NCBI GenBank assembly: GCA_036939975.1
Contig: JALLPB010001742.1
Coordinates: 1-17,625, forward strand
Source of the DNA: Cyclostephanos tholiformis
Lineage: Eukaryota; Bacillariophyta; Thalassiosirophyceae; Thalassiosirales; Thalassiosiraceae
Length of the DNA: 17,625 nt
Direction of reading: 5' to 3'
Positions 1 through 8,408 of the stretch are shown here, piece by piece (positions within the stretch are counted from its first letter, which is position 1; each line of letters begins with the position of its first letter). The notes under the pieces were generated by a model. The model saw only the letters and a list, made by a program, of their open reading frames with translations. It was not told where the DNA came from and did no database searches. The translations under genes were made by a program, and so were the position numbers.

Positions 1-98
1 ATCTCAACAAACTTCTAATCTCTACGTTATTATCGCTTTCGTGCGAGGTAGCGCACTGTAATTACAGCTTTACCTGAGACAGGAAGCAACGTACTTCG

Positions 99-110
99 TG
101 GTATAAGAAA
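99..110 (+). other. Possible primer-binding site (initiator tRNA-Met type), degenerate
   Basis: TGGTATAAGAAA matches the copia-type primer-binding consensus TGGTATCAGAGC at 9 of 12 positions. It sits 18 bases before the gag ATG, an expected place for a short-leader element. The flanking bases do not show a clear LTR end in CA, so the call is tentative. Confidence 0.35.
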
Positions 111-128
111 AATACCCAAAAAACGACC

Positions 129-1383
129 ATGGCCTCTATCTACGAGAGAATGCCATTCTTTAAGGCCCAGAAAACCTGGACCGAAAAGACATCATTGGGC
201 GATGTCTACAAGTTGCAGAGCAACTCGCCCCGCAACAAACAAATGGCCGAAATCCATAAGGATTCGGGCCAATTTGGCATCGAGTTCACACTCGACAAAA
301 CGATCAACGACTTCATCCGCGGAGCGGAGAAAGTTGATCTGGACTACACAGAGTCCCTCCAGGAGTTCGAGAACGTACTCCTGGGTCGGTACCTTACCGA
401 CTGGAAGCAGGTGCTCCACGAGCACTTTCCAGAACCCGTCGACGCGACGATGGTTCCGCCGGAGCACGATCGCTCCTCGGCAGAGAACTTTCATCGAGCG
501 ATTGATCTTTTTGTGATCAAAACGCTCAACGAAAGCGCGCCTCGGGATCGCCAGTATATTTACTTGGCCCCCGGCGGCGACCATGTGTTCCACAAGGAAC
601 TCATGATGACGCCGATGGATCATCTCCATCGCTTTCAGGAGATGTTGCGCATCTCCGAAAAGCTCCCGGCCGGCAACATTCCAGTGCCAAATGCCGCGTT
701 GCAGGTGGAATGGCTCTACATGAGCTACCACAAGAGCGACCACGCCGAATTTGTTCGCAGCGGTAACAAGCTCAGCAGTGAGACGTTACAAATGCTCACG
801 GAATACTTTCAGAGTATTCACGACATCAAAATAACTGATGGCTCTCTTCAGCAAAAGTGAGAGGACCAGATTCAACAATCCACCAGACGTGAGATGCGTG
901 GTGAATTGGAAAAGCAATTCCACGCCAAAATGAGTTGCTACACCCATAGTCGTGACAAACGACAGCATGCGTATGACAAACACGGGCGCGACGACAATTC
1001 CGAATGAGTTGCGTCGAACATGAGCAATTGCAAACGGTACGACCATCGTCGTCCCGAAAAGGATTCTCGCGGTGACCGCAAGACACCTACAGCGCAAAAC
1101 GACAAGGATTTCAAGCCCTGTCACGTGCATGGACCAAAACCCAAGCATTCGTATGACGAGTGCAGGCATAATCCAAAAAACGCAAACAAGTCGAACAAGT
1201 CTAGTTTCTACGTTAAAAAACGTGGACACGACGCGCATTATATTGATAGTCGCCGTTGCAGTAGCGGGGATGAGTCCCCAAGCGAGCACGACACTCTCGT
1301 TCCAAGCGATGGGGAAGTCAACGACAGCGCAGGGTTCGATGTTCAAAGAAAGGATAACAGCACCTTGACATATATATGTGCTG
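129..1383 (+). pseudogene. gag-like polyprotein of an LTR retrotransposon, with two in-frame TGA stops
   Basis: The frame opens at an ATG in good context (ACCATGG) at 129 and runs 243 codons to a TGA at 858-860. The same frame continues past it to a second TGA at 1005-1007, then through a basic Arg/Asp-rich stretch to a zinc-knuckle-like motif C-x2-H-G-x4-H-x4-C (around 1120-1165), and ends in an acidic Ser-rich tail (GDESPSEHD, PSDGEVNDS). An N-terminal helical domain, then a basic linker, then a knuckle is the normal order of retrotransposon Gag, a capsid protein that binds the element RNA. Because the frame and the domain order persist across both TGAs, I read them as nonsense mutations in a single Gag rather than natural ends. 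The frame runs into non-gag sequence after about 1370. Confidence 0.7.
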
Positions 1384-1469
1384 GTAAGTTGATTGGATTT
1401 CTGGCTTCATCCATGATACCTCTGTTTATCTTACAGGAAGCGGCAGGAACAACATTGATGGTCTGATCT

Positions 1470-2830
1470 AAAATCTAAATCTTCCCATTGAATCATGTCC
1501 AGAAAATGCTTGTGCTTAAGAACTAAATCCAATCTGTTGGCAAATACTATGGTAAGGGCCTTGATGGCTTGCCAGAAGGATTCCCAGCTGGATGCTGAAG
1601 TAGTAGAGCCAAATACCATTGCCGTAGCCAGATTGTAGAGATCATTGGCTAAAAAACCAAATGCCCCGGTCAAATTTGCATGGATTCTGGCAAATCAAAA
1701 ACATGCCTTAATATCAGCTAAGGCAATCAAGATTCTTTTGTTTGGGTAACTGATTCACATGTTATAGATGTCAATGAAGATTTGCATCTTGATGTGATCA
1801 AAAGTAATTGGTGATTCCTTTGCCACTGGTGTTATGTTGTTCATTACTATGTCAGTTGGCTTGAGAACTGTCGAGCCATCCCATACGATCCAATCATTCT
1901 TGCCTTCCTTGATTACTATGCTCTGAGTAGTATGGCAGAGGTAAGGCAATACTTTGCACAGAATTAGGTCCATAGGAACCAAGTGAATGTAATGATCCTC
2001 CTTATTCATGGTCTTAAGGACCAAAGCTGGATTGGAAATGAAGCTATTGGAATTCCCTCTAGAGATAAAGTTTAGCTTGTTACTTGATGGTTCTTTGAAG
2101 GTGAATTGTGCCGGGCAACCATCCAGAAAAATTCTCTTGATATGCTCATAATCTTCTTTGGTGATGTGCTCCTGAATTGCTGTCAGAGTTCACCAAATGT
2201 CTTGGTATTGGGCTGTGTACTCCCCGGATAACCAATGAACAAACTTTCCAGGATCCAAACAAAAGTGAATCATGGCTGCACTGGCCATTTCAACATGATG
2301 GCTATCAATAGCTCCTTGGCTTTTGTATCCATAATGTGGTTCTCGTAGAGGAGTAAAGTCAACGCACAACCAACAACATATCTTAGGGACAATATTTGCA
2401 AAGTTCTTGTTGACCATGCAAAGATTAAAGAGGTCCTGATTGGATAATCTAACTCTTGATTCCTTGATAATTGTTGTTATAATGTTGTATAGGAATAGCT
2501 TGTTGACTCGATACCACTTATTGATGCTTGGCCTCATACGAGTCCTGTCAAAAGAATACTGTCATTGGTCATCTTACCTTTTTTCTTCATCACTATTAAA
2601 TTGTTATACTCCGATCCATAATGCATCTGATATTTATCAAGGATGCACTTCTTCTCCTTCTTGCCCAAGTTGATAGTGGGCTTGATATGTGTAGAGGTCG
2701 GGAGAAATGATGCTTCAGCATTGATGCCACGCAAGAGGGCACCAAATTGTTGTGATTCAGTATCCAAAGACATTGATGAGGACAAGGGAATCTCTGTGGA
2801 TGTTTTGTTCAATGATCTTGATATAATAGT
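1470..2830 (-). pseudogene. Reverse-transcriptase region of the minus-strand retroelement, broken
   Basis: Translated on the minus strand, the conserved blocks come in order: KKQTIISRSLNKTSTEIP near the start (about 2830), an LNFISRGNSN block near 2070, DWIVWDGS near 1890, the motif-A-like LADIKACF near 1700 (putative catalytic Asp), and the motif-B-like block AMVFGSTTSASSWESF near 1620. One frame is kept from 2537 to 1470, interrupted by TGA at 2190-2192, 1755-1757 and 1695-1697; the last falls directly after ADIKACF. A frameshift separates the upstream part (2812-2534) from this frame. RT would copy element RNA into cDNA, but this copy cannot: it has stops and lacks the YxDD box. Beyond WEDLDF (about 1475) the sequence no longer resembles the family. 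Confidence 0.65.
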
Positions 2831-3059
2831 TTGCTTTTTAGAAACAGTTTAAGGTATCACAAGAGAAATATGTAACTAAGAACTTGCATGAATGAGATTG
2901 AGATTGATTGAGCTGGTCAGACCAATTTTGGCGGAGTGGTCGGCAAACTTGTGCCCACTGACCTTAAAGCAAAATGTGATCAAACACATAACGATGTGTA
3001 AAATTCCAACAAAATTGAAAAGGAAGTGACACATGAATTATAAGACTAATCAAGTTGTC

Positions 3060-4747
3060 TTACTGGAAATGCCCTTAGCATTGCCAAGGAGCTTTTTGAC
3101 CTCCTCATTGGACACTTTCATGAATGTTCACAACAAAGTGGGCTGCAATTACAAGGATAGCTTCGCATTGCTGGCTTTAGTGGAATGTTTGAACCCACAA
3201 TTGGCGTTGACACATTCTTTCCCTTTGCAAGTGAAATTGGCACACAACTTAATGGACAAATCTTTGGGGAAAACATCAGATGCATTGAAGCTTGGACTCT
3301 TGAGGAAAAACATTCCCACCCACCTTACTACCTTTCTTCACCTTCTTTGCCTTCTGGCGCCTGGATGAGTTTTATCATCAGACAATTCAGGAGTAGTGGG
3401 ATCACACTTATCTCCATGACACTGCGTGGGAGGGGGAGTGGGGAGGTTTGAATTTTCTTTCGTCGCTGCAGATACACTGTCCTTGGGTGGACAAGATTGC
3501 ATGTTGTTCCAAGCGCTATGAGTGTAGGCCATGACAAAACTGGGCATGATGATGATGGGAGTCATCGAGAGTTGATTCATTTGGATCTGAGTATGAAAGG
3601 CCTTGAAGGCCGTGATGGCACTGACCAAATCCTTGGTGTTTAGCTTGGTGATTGGACGAGCCTCGAACATGATGTTTCCATTCCCAAAGTCGGTAGCAAA
3701 GTCCGCAAAGCAATTGAAAATGCACTCGAGAAAGCTGCAGCAATACCAATGGATAAGGGACATAGAGCCAACACTCTCGGACCACTTGACCCAATCTGGA
3801 TTATTGATGAGGGTGACAAAATGCATCAAAATCTGATGAAAGACAGGCTGGGGCTTGTTACTGGTGCAAATAGCAGAAATCACCATGTCCATGTTGATGC
3901 ATAGACTGGAGAAATCGGTAATGTCTATCATCGTGTCAATGCAAGTGATGGTTGTCTTGTGAGTAGACTTCTGGGAATCAATAATGTCCATGGCATTCTC
4001 ATTGGTGGCTTGGTTTTCAGTGGATGACTCACGCTCAATGAGACACTTGTTCATTTGGGGGAGGAAAGCAGAAGGTTTCACTTTTTCAGTCTTGTGCTCA
4101 AGGCTAGTCACTTTCTCGGTGAAGCATGTGAGAAGCTAGAGCCTTGGAGAGAAGCTTGATTGAGATCTGAGACACCTAGGATGCTCGTCATCATCAATCT
4201 TGTCGAGAATGGAAGCAATATCATCAAAATTATCAATGGAGTCCTTTGCAGTATCCGCCCACAGTTCATGCCCTGGGCCAAGGTGAGCAAGCTGGAGCAT
4301 TATCTCATTGTCGTTGATGCTGCCGTAAGGAAGACCTTGCCTAAAGTAGATGATGAAAAAGTTGGGGATGAGAGTTCCGACAATGTGATCCTCAGATTCC
4401 ACCCAAATAGTACCGGCTAGCCAATTGGTAGGGATAATATTGCCCTGAGTAAAGGTAGCATCCATCTTCTTGTAACCCTTGAAATGGGGAAAATCATGAA
4501 TGGATACCACGTTGATCTTGATCATGGTGAACTTGCCCGGTTTGTTTATGAAGCTTGGGGGTGTAAAGGTACTGGAGATTAAAAAACCTGGACTAACAGT
4601 ACTGATGGCTGCAATGATCCCAGCCCTGATTCCTCCAATCAAGTGGTCCATAAAGTTCACAAACTTGAGGACCTGGTCCAGTTTTCTCATGAGATTGAGC
4701 CTCTTGGGGTTGGATGCCATATAGGCAGTAATGGTAGTGTTGCTCAT
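3060..4747 (-). pseudogene. gag-like protein of the minus-strand retroelement with Cys-rich zinc-binding-like motif
   Basis: The ATG at 4745-4747 opens MSNTTITAYMASNPKRL. The frame continues through a long alpha/beta region (for example GPGHELWADTAKDSIDNFDD near 4270), a variable Asn/Thr-rich middle and a helical block near 3700. A TAG at 4136-4138 and a TGA at 3338-3340 lie in frame. Past the TGA the same frame gives GMFFLKSPSFNASDVFPKDL and then the spacing C-x4-C-x4-C-x4-C-x3-H (3244-3185), which looks like a zinc-binding motif. A frameshift near 3165 follows; the short reading AILVIAAHFVVN is only in another frame. I know this architecture from diatom retroelement proteins without a firm functional label; Gag (RNA packaging) is inferred from its position upstream of RT and from the Cys/His motif. 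Confidence 0.6.
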
Positions 4748-4824
4748 GCTGAAATTGTTTGAGTAATGAATGCTCAAGCATGAGTGTTAATCATCAATAA
4801 AACAACGTATGTGGTCGAAAAATT

Positions 4825-5185
4825 GTCACACAGTGGACAAGGGTCAAATGTCAAATGTGGCACAAGAGTATATCACACAGTGGATATTGACCAAATATGG
4901 TCAGAAAAAGTTTGCCCCTCATTGGAGGACTTCGCCACACAGCAGACTTTGACCAGATATGGTGCAAACATTTGCCCCTAATTGGAGGACTTTGTTGCAG
5001 AGCAGACTTTGACCAAATAAGGTCCAAACATTTGCCCCTTGTTGGAGGACTTTGTCATGCAGCGGAGTTTGGCCAAATGTGGTCCAAATATTTCCCCTCT
5101 CCAGAGGACTTTGTCTCGCAGTGGACTTTGACCAAATGTGGTCGTGAATTTTGCCCCACGTGAAGGACTTATCATGCAGTTGTAC
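4825..5185. repeat. 60-bp tandem repeat (minisatellite), about 5-6 degenerate copies
   Basis: The phrase TTTGCCCCT recurs at 4911, 4971 and 5031, with a variant at 5091, exactly 60 bases apart; a last diverged copy sits near 5150. Each unit also carries TTGGAGGACTT, a CAGnnGACTTTGACC block and arms GACCA...TGGTC that can pair across 4 bases. Weaker partial copies lie at about 4825-4910. Because the unit is a multiple of three, frames stay open through it on both strands; these are not genes. It lies just upstream of the minus-strand gag ATG, so it is probably the 5' leader or LTR part of that element. Confidence 0.85.
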
Positions 5186-5189
5186 ATGT

Positions 5190-5905
5190 CTTTGAGAGGG
5201 AAAAGCCGGCACAAAGAAATAGGTATCATACAGAGAGCTGATTCTGATCAAGGTTGCCAGCTGGCCTCAAAAATCAGATCAGGCTGTGTCGATCAAGACC
5301 GAGCCCAAAGAACAATGGTGGTAATGCATTCATTACACCATGATGCAAAAATGACACAGTTGCCAGCACAAAAATGACCCCAAACGGTATGGCAATATAT
5401 ATCGATGTAATGAAAAGGTCTTACATGATTTTGTGCGCTGGTCTTTTGGTCAAGGTTTACAATGATAGTGGAGTTTGCTTGTTGAGGGCTCGAACAAAAA
5501 CAATGATGAACGCGTTCAGAGGTACTTTTAGATGCATCTTGCGCCTGTCTAGATCGAGGGGGATCTTTTGGCTCGATGCCAATGACAAAAGGAGAGGAGT
5601 GATACTCCTCCTCTTATGTACACGTAAGCATGACCCCGTATTCAGAGCTAAGGCACAGAGAATTTCCAGACCATTGGACACCGCGGTAGTAGCACTCATG
5701 GCTACCTGCGAATCGTACACAGTACTATTATGTTTATTTTATGACCTTGACCTTTCGTCTTTTTATCCAAGGCTTTTGCCCCCACCCCATCCCGCACATG
5801 CCGTCTACAACGCCATAAGGGCCGCCCCCAGATGAGTAAGGTATTTACAATATCTCATGATGCTGCCTGGATTTGTCGAACTCCTCAACCAAAGCTGAAA
5901 AAAAG
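5190..5905. other. Spacer between retroelement and MFS gene; no convincing gene
   Basis: This holds the downstream flank of the MFS gene. A 153-codon plus-strand frame at 5374-5835 has no recognisable domain, an ordinary start context and a stretch of cysteine, arginine and leucine that looks random, so I do not call it. A perfect 7-bp stem with a 3-base loop (5594-5610) is the only clear structure. A pyrimidine/CCC-rich run lies at 5776-5795. The 5' end may still be leader sequence of the minus-strand retroelement. Confidence 0.5.
5594..5610. repeat. Perfect short hairpin GAGGAGT-GAT-ACTCCTC
   Basis: Seven complementary bases flank a three-base loop. It lies about 300 bases beyond the stop codon of the MFS gene, so it could fall in that transcript's 3' region, but no role can be shown. 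Confidence 0.4.
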
Positions 5906-7738
5906 CTAAACAGGTTTAGAATCTATTGCATCATCGTCTGACGGATCAACAGAGAGTAATGCAATGCTGCCCAGAACAATAGCACATCCCGCGACTGTGC
6001 ACGCTACACCGGGGATGGCATCCCCCATGACATCGCAGAAGTAGCCCATGATCAGCGGCGCAACGATGTAAGTTCCGTCCCCAATCGCCCTCGGTAGCCC
6101 CAGGGCGGTAGCCTCGGACCCGGTCGGCGCCTTCTCCTGCGCCAGCGCCATCAATGCCGGACCCTGGGCACTGACTCCCATGCTCCATAACAGAACAAGT
6201 ACAACGAAGGCGACCGCTTCGGGGCTGCCGAATCCGTCGAGTACGGGATCAATCCACGACGGAATGGACGATAATCTCTCGGCTACGATATGAGAGGATA
6301 ACGGTCCGCCGTCCCCGTCCGTGGACGCCATCGTCGATCCCATCAATTTCGTCAGGGAAAGTCCAATCGGGACCAACCCCAGGGAGAGCCCGCCCACCGT
6401 GCCGGACACCGCCGCCGCGACTCGTGAGCCTGCCCTGTCCGAGAGGAGACCGCCGAGCGGCGCGCCCACGAGTCCCGCCAGTCCGGCCGCGGACAGGAGC
6501 AGTCCGGCACCGGCGGGGCCGCCCAAGTACTCGTCGGCGAGGATGGGCACGATTGCGATCTTGCAGGCGAATCCGAACGACGCGCCGGACTGGGCCAACG
6601 CGAGCGATCGCCACGTCGATGACGTCGTCAGGAGTCGTCTCCAGAGTTTTCCGCCGTCGCCGGCCTCGGCGCCCCTCTCGTCGTCGTCGAGGATGTACTC
6701 CCCCATCTCGGGAAGGACGGCGTATATGGCAAGGACCGCGACGGCCGCGGCACTCACGCAAAGGAAGGCGCTGCGCGGGCCGAATTCCTGAACGACGATC
6801 CCCCCCAAGGGCGCGCCGATGGCGATCCCCAACGCCACGCACGCCTGCTGGAGGGCGAGGGCGCGTCCCCGCAGACCCGGTATCCCGCTCGCGAGGTCGG
6901 CGAGCATGCCCCTCTCCCCCGCCTCGGCGTAACCCCGACCGAGCCCGAGTCCCAATCGCGCAAGCACGAGCGTTGTCAGGTCGGACGAATACGCGGTGCC
7001 AAGGTCGGCGAGGGCAATGATCGCCATCCCCCCCGTCATGGCGCGCTTGCGCCCACCATCGACGCGGGAATCGGCGTACCCCCCCGCGGCCCTGTTCACG
7101 AGCAGGAGTGCCAATGCCGGTGCGCCGATCACGATGCCGTTCGATGCCGAGCTAAGCCCTATGCTCTGCCCGTACAGCGGTATCGTGGGTATCACAGCGC
7201 CCACGCCCACGAAGAGAACGAACTGGGAGAGCAGGAGGAGGGAGAACGGGCGCATCACGTCGGGGGGGACCAATGTTCCGCTCGCGGCGGACTCTTCGAC
7301 CCCCCTGGCTAGTTCGTCAGTCGTTGTCGTTGTCATCGTCGATTGCATCGCGCGCTTGACGGCCCCCGTACTCGTCGTGCTCCTGACCGTCGAGTCGAAG
7401 TCAAAATACATGCCTCGGACGGGCGTCGTCGTCTTAGTCGTTTCCCTTTCCCCCTTTTCGCGCTCCGGCGATGCCGCCGATGATCCCACCTCCCTCGATG
7501 GCGGTCGTTTCGACATGTGCATCATACCCGAGGTGGGACGACGACTTTCATCAACCCGCGTGTTAATCCCCCCGTCGAGACATCCATGTCGCCGCCGTCT
7601 CCGGGCGGTGGAGATGGAAATTACGCCGCATCGTTGATGATTCGGCGGCATTACCGTGCCGAGGGCGGAGACTAGGCCATGATCGAAGGACCACGACGCT
7701 GCCAATGAGAGCAATATCAATACGGAAAGAGATTGCAT
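5906..7738 (-). CDS. MFS (major facilitator superfamily) transporter, DHA1-like, with N-terminal targeting extension
   Basis: The 610-residue single-exon protein starts at the ATG at 7736-7738. Residues 1-25 form a signal peptide (hydrophobic SVLILLSLAA; possible cleavage after VSA). Residues 26-160 are a polar Arg/Ser/Thr-rich extension. The 12-helix core starts near 164. Visible MFS signatures are the loop 2-3 motif A (G219/G220, D223, R225, then GGRKR), the antiporter-type motif C in helix 5 (G304-x3-GAPLGG, 308-313), and a repeat of motif A in the second half (GGLLSDRAGSR, 429-439). Motif C points to an H+-coupled exporter of the DHA1/SLC18 type; the substrate is unknown. A signal peptide followed by a basic extension is the form of diatom plastid presequences, but no canonical ASAFAP site is seen, so an endomembrane location is equally possible. 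Coding GC and CpG are far above the neighbours. No intron is needed. Confidence 0.9.
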   Translation of the reverse strand: MQSLSVLILLSLAASWSFDHGLVSALGTVMPPNHQRCGVISISTARRRRRHGCLDGGINTRVDESRRPTSGMMHMSKRPPSREVGSSAASPEREKGERETTKTTTPVRGMYFDFDSTVRSTTSTGAVKRAMQSTMTTTTTDELARGVEESAASGTLVPPDVMRPFSLLLLSQFVLFVGVGAVIPTIPLYGQSIGLSSASNGIVIGAPALALLLVNRAAGGYADSRVDGGRKRAMTGGMAIIALADLGTAYSSDLTTLVLARLGLGLGRGYAEAGERGMLADLASGIPGLRGRALALQQACVALGIAIGAPLGGIVVQEFGPRSAFLCVSAAAVAVLAIYAVLPEMGEYILDDDERGAEAGDGGKLWRRLLTTSSTWRSLALAQSGASFGFACKIAIVPILADEYLGGPAGAGLLLSAAGLAGLVGAPLGGLLSDRAGSRVAAAVSGTVGGLSLGLVPIGLSLTKLMGSTMASTDGDGGPLSSHIVAERLSSIPSWIDPVLDGFGSPEAVAFVVLVLLWSMGVSAQGPALMALAQEKAPTGSEATALGLPRAIGDGTYIVAPLIMGYFCDVMGDAIPGVACTVAGCAIVLGSIALLSVDPSDDDAIDSKPV

Positions 7739-8408
7739 GAGTCTGCTGTCTACACATACATTGTACTATTCGTTGTTCTGTGCAATTTTTTTGACTTCTT
7801 CTCTCACCATTGTGGTCTTTCGACCGGACAAAACCATGAATTCATACTACGAAGGGAAAATAGGTAAAATGTACACACATTATTCGGATACCACTTGATA
7901 TATCACACCCATTCAAATCCCTTGTTCCTTCCCGCCCGAGCCACTCAACCTTAGAAATCAGTCACCTGATTCTGCGGTTATACACACCAAATTCTATAAG
8001 CCATTCTAAATATCACACCAATCGCTAAAGAGATCTTTTTTATACTCACCGTAATGTTGTACCATTTAAATATCACACCAACAAATTGTACCATCTATAC
8101 ATCGCACCTTTAGTAATATTCCATGGAAAATATGCACACCATTTGAAAAACTAATTTTTAATATACTCACCGATTGTTTCATACCTTTTCAATATCTCTT
8201 CATACGTTCACTTTGGTTAATTGAGATATGCCCTTGAGATATATCACAGACTTTAATTCTTGTCTTAAAATAGCTATCACACCTAGCGAACTATCTTATC
8301 TCGGAACACCTAGCAAACTATCTTATACCGAACCATATCTCCGAACACCTAGCAAACTATCTTATCTCTTATACCGAACCATATCTCCGAACACCTAGCA
8401 AAATCTCC
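7739..8408. other. AT-rich spacer: MFS upstream region and region downstream of the transposase, with diffuse repeats
   Basis: No open frame of note. The phrase A(T)ATCACACC or close variants (ACACACC, GCACACC, TCGCACC) recurs at least seven times between 7890 and 8290. Two longer related segments begin TATACTCACCG at about 8041 and 8163. This region must hold the promoter of the MFS gene (start at 7738) and the 3' end of the transposase transcript (stop at 8409), as both are read leftward. I see no clear TATA or Inr element. Confidence 0.55.
8279..8408. repeat. Short tandem repeat, unit about 39-46 bp, ~3.5 copies
   Basis: The block GAACACCTAGCAAACTATC followed by TTATACCGAACCATATCTCC occurs at 8304-8342 and, with a 7-base internal insertion, at 8343-8388. 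A leading partial copy (CACACCTAGCGAACTATC, 8279 on) and a trailing one (8389 on) flank them. The array ends at the stop codon of the MULE transposase, so it lies immediately 3' of that gene. Confidence 0.8.

Larger units (their letters stand above)
1..1383 (+). mobile_element. 5' portion of an LTR-type retrotransposon (leader + gag), truncated
   Basis: The stretch holds a primer-binding-site-like sequence (99-110), a gag-like reading frame starting 19 bases later, and a zinc-knuckle-like motif near 1120-1165. No protease, integrase or RT follows: the similarity stops near 1370-1480, where a second element begins in the opposite orientation. Bases 1-98 may be the end of the 5' LTR, but no LTR boundary can be proved because the left edge is cut by the window. 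A perfect 12-bp palindrome lies at 56-67, nested inside AGGTA (46-50) and TACCT (71-75) arms. Unlike the minus-strand elements in this window the stretch is not CpG-poor, so it may be a younger insertion. Confidence 0.65.
1470..5190 (-). mobile_element. Diatom-type retroelement (5' repeat leader, gag, reverse transcriptase), truncated within RT
   Basis: Read on the minus strand: 60-bp tandem repeats (about 5185-4825), gag from the ATG at 4745-4747, a Cys-rich motif at 3244-3185, a linker, then RT blocks ending at about 1470. The RT breaks off after the motif-B-like block and before any YxDD block, so the second catalytic Asp pair, RNase H and any integrase or recombinase are missing. That prevents assignment to Ty1/copia, Ty3/gypsy or DIRS. 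CpG is very scarce (about 13 by hand count in 1501-2820). In-frame stops and several frameshifts show it is dead. Confidence 0.7.

Noticed and set aside
192..743. 183-codon minus-strand frame opposite the first gag
   Set aside because: Shadow of the gag frame; no domain, and the plus-strand reading has a good start context and zinc-knuckle-like motif.
786..1346. 186-codon minus-strand frame
   Set aside because: Runs opposite the knuckle-bearing gag region; hydrophobic, repetitive Val/Met/Arg content typical of an antisense shadow.
4825..5185. CRISPR-like array
   Set aside because: Repeats are continuous, with no unique spacers between them, and the context is eukaryotic.
4897..5251. Open frames on both strands across the 60-bp repeats
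   Set aside because: Produced by a repeat length divisible by three without stops; no protein features.
5374..5835. 153-codon plus-strand frame
   Set aside because: Has an ATG but no recognisable domain or homology pattern, and it lies in the spacer next to a retroelement. Could be revisited if transcripts exist.
6321..7637. Plus-strand frames of up to 213 codons opposite the MFS gene
   Set aside because: GC-rich antisense shadows of the transporter; Arg/Pro/Ala-rich with no motif.
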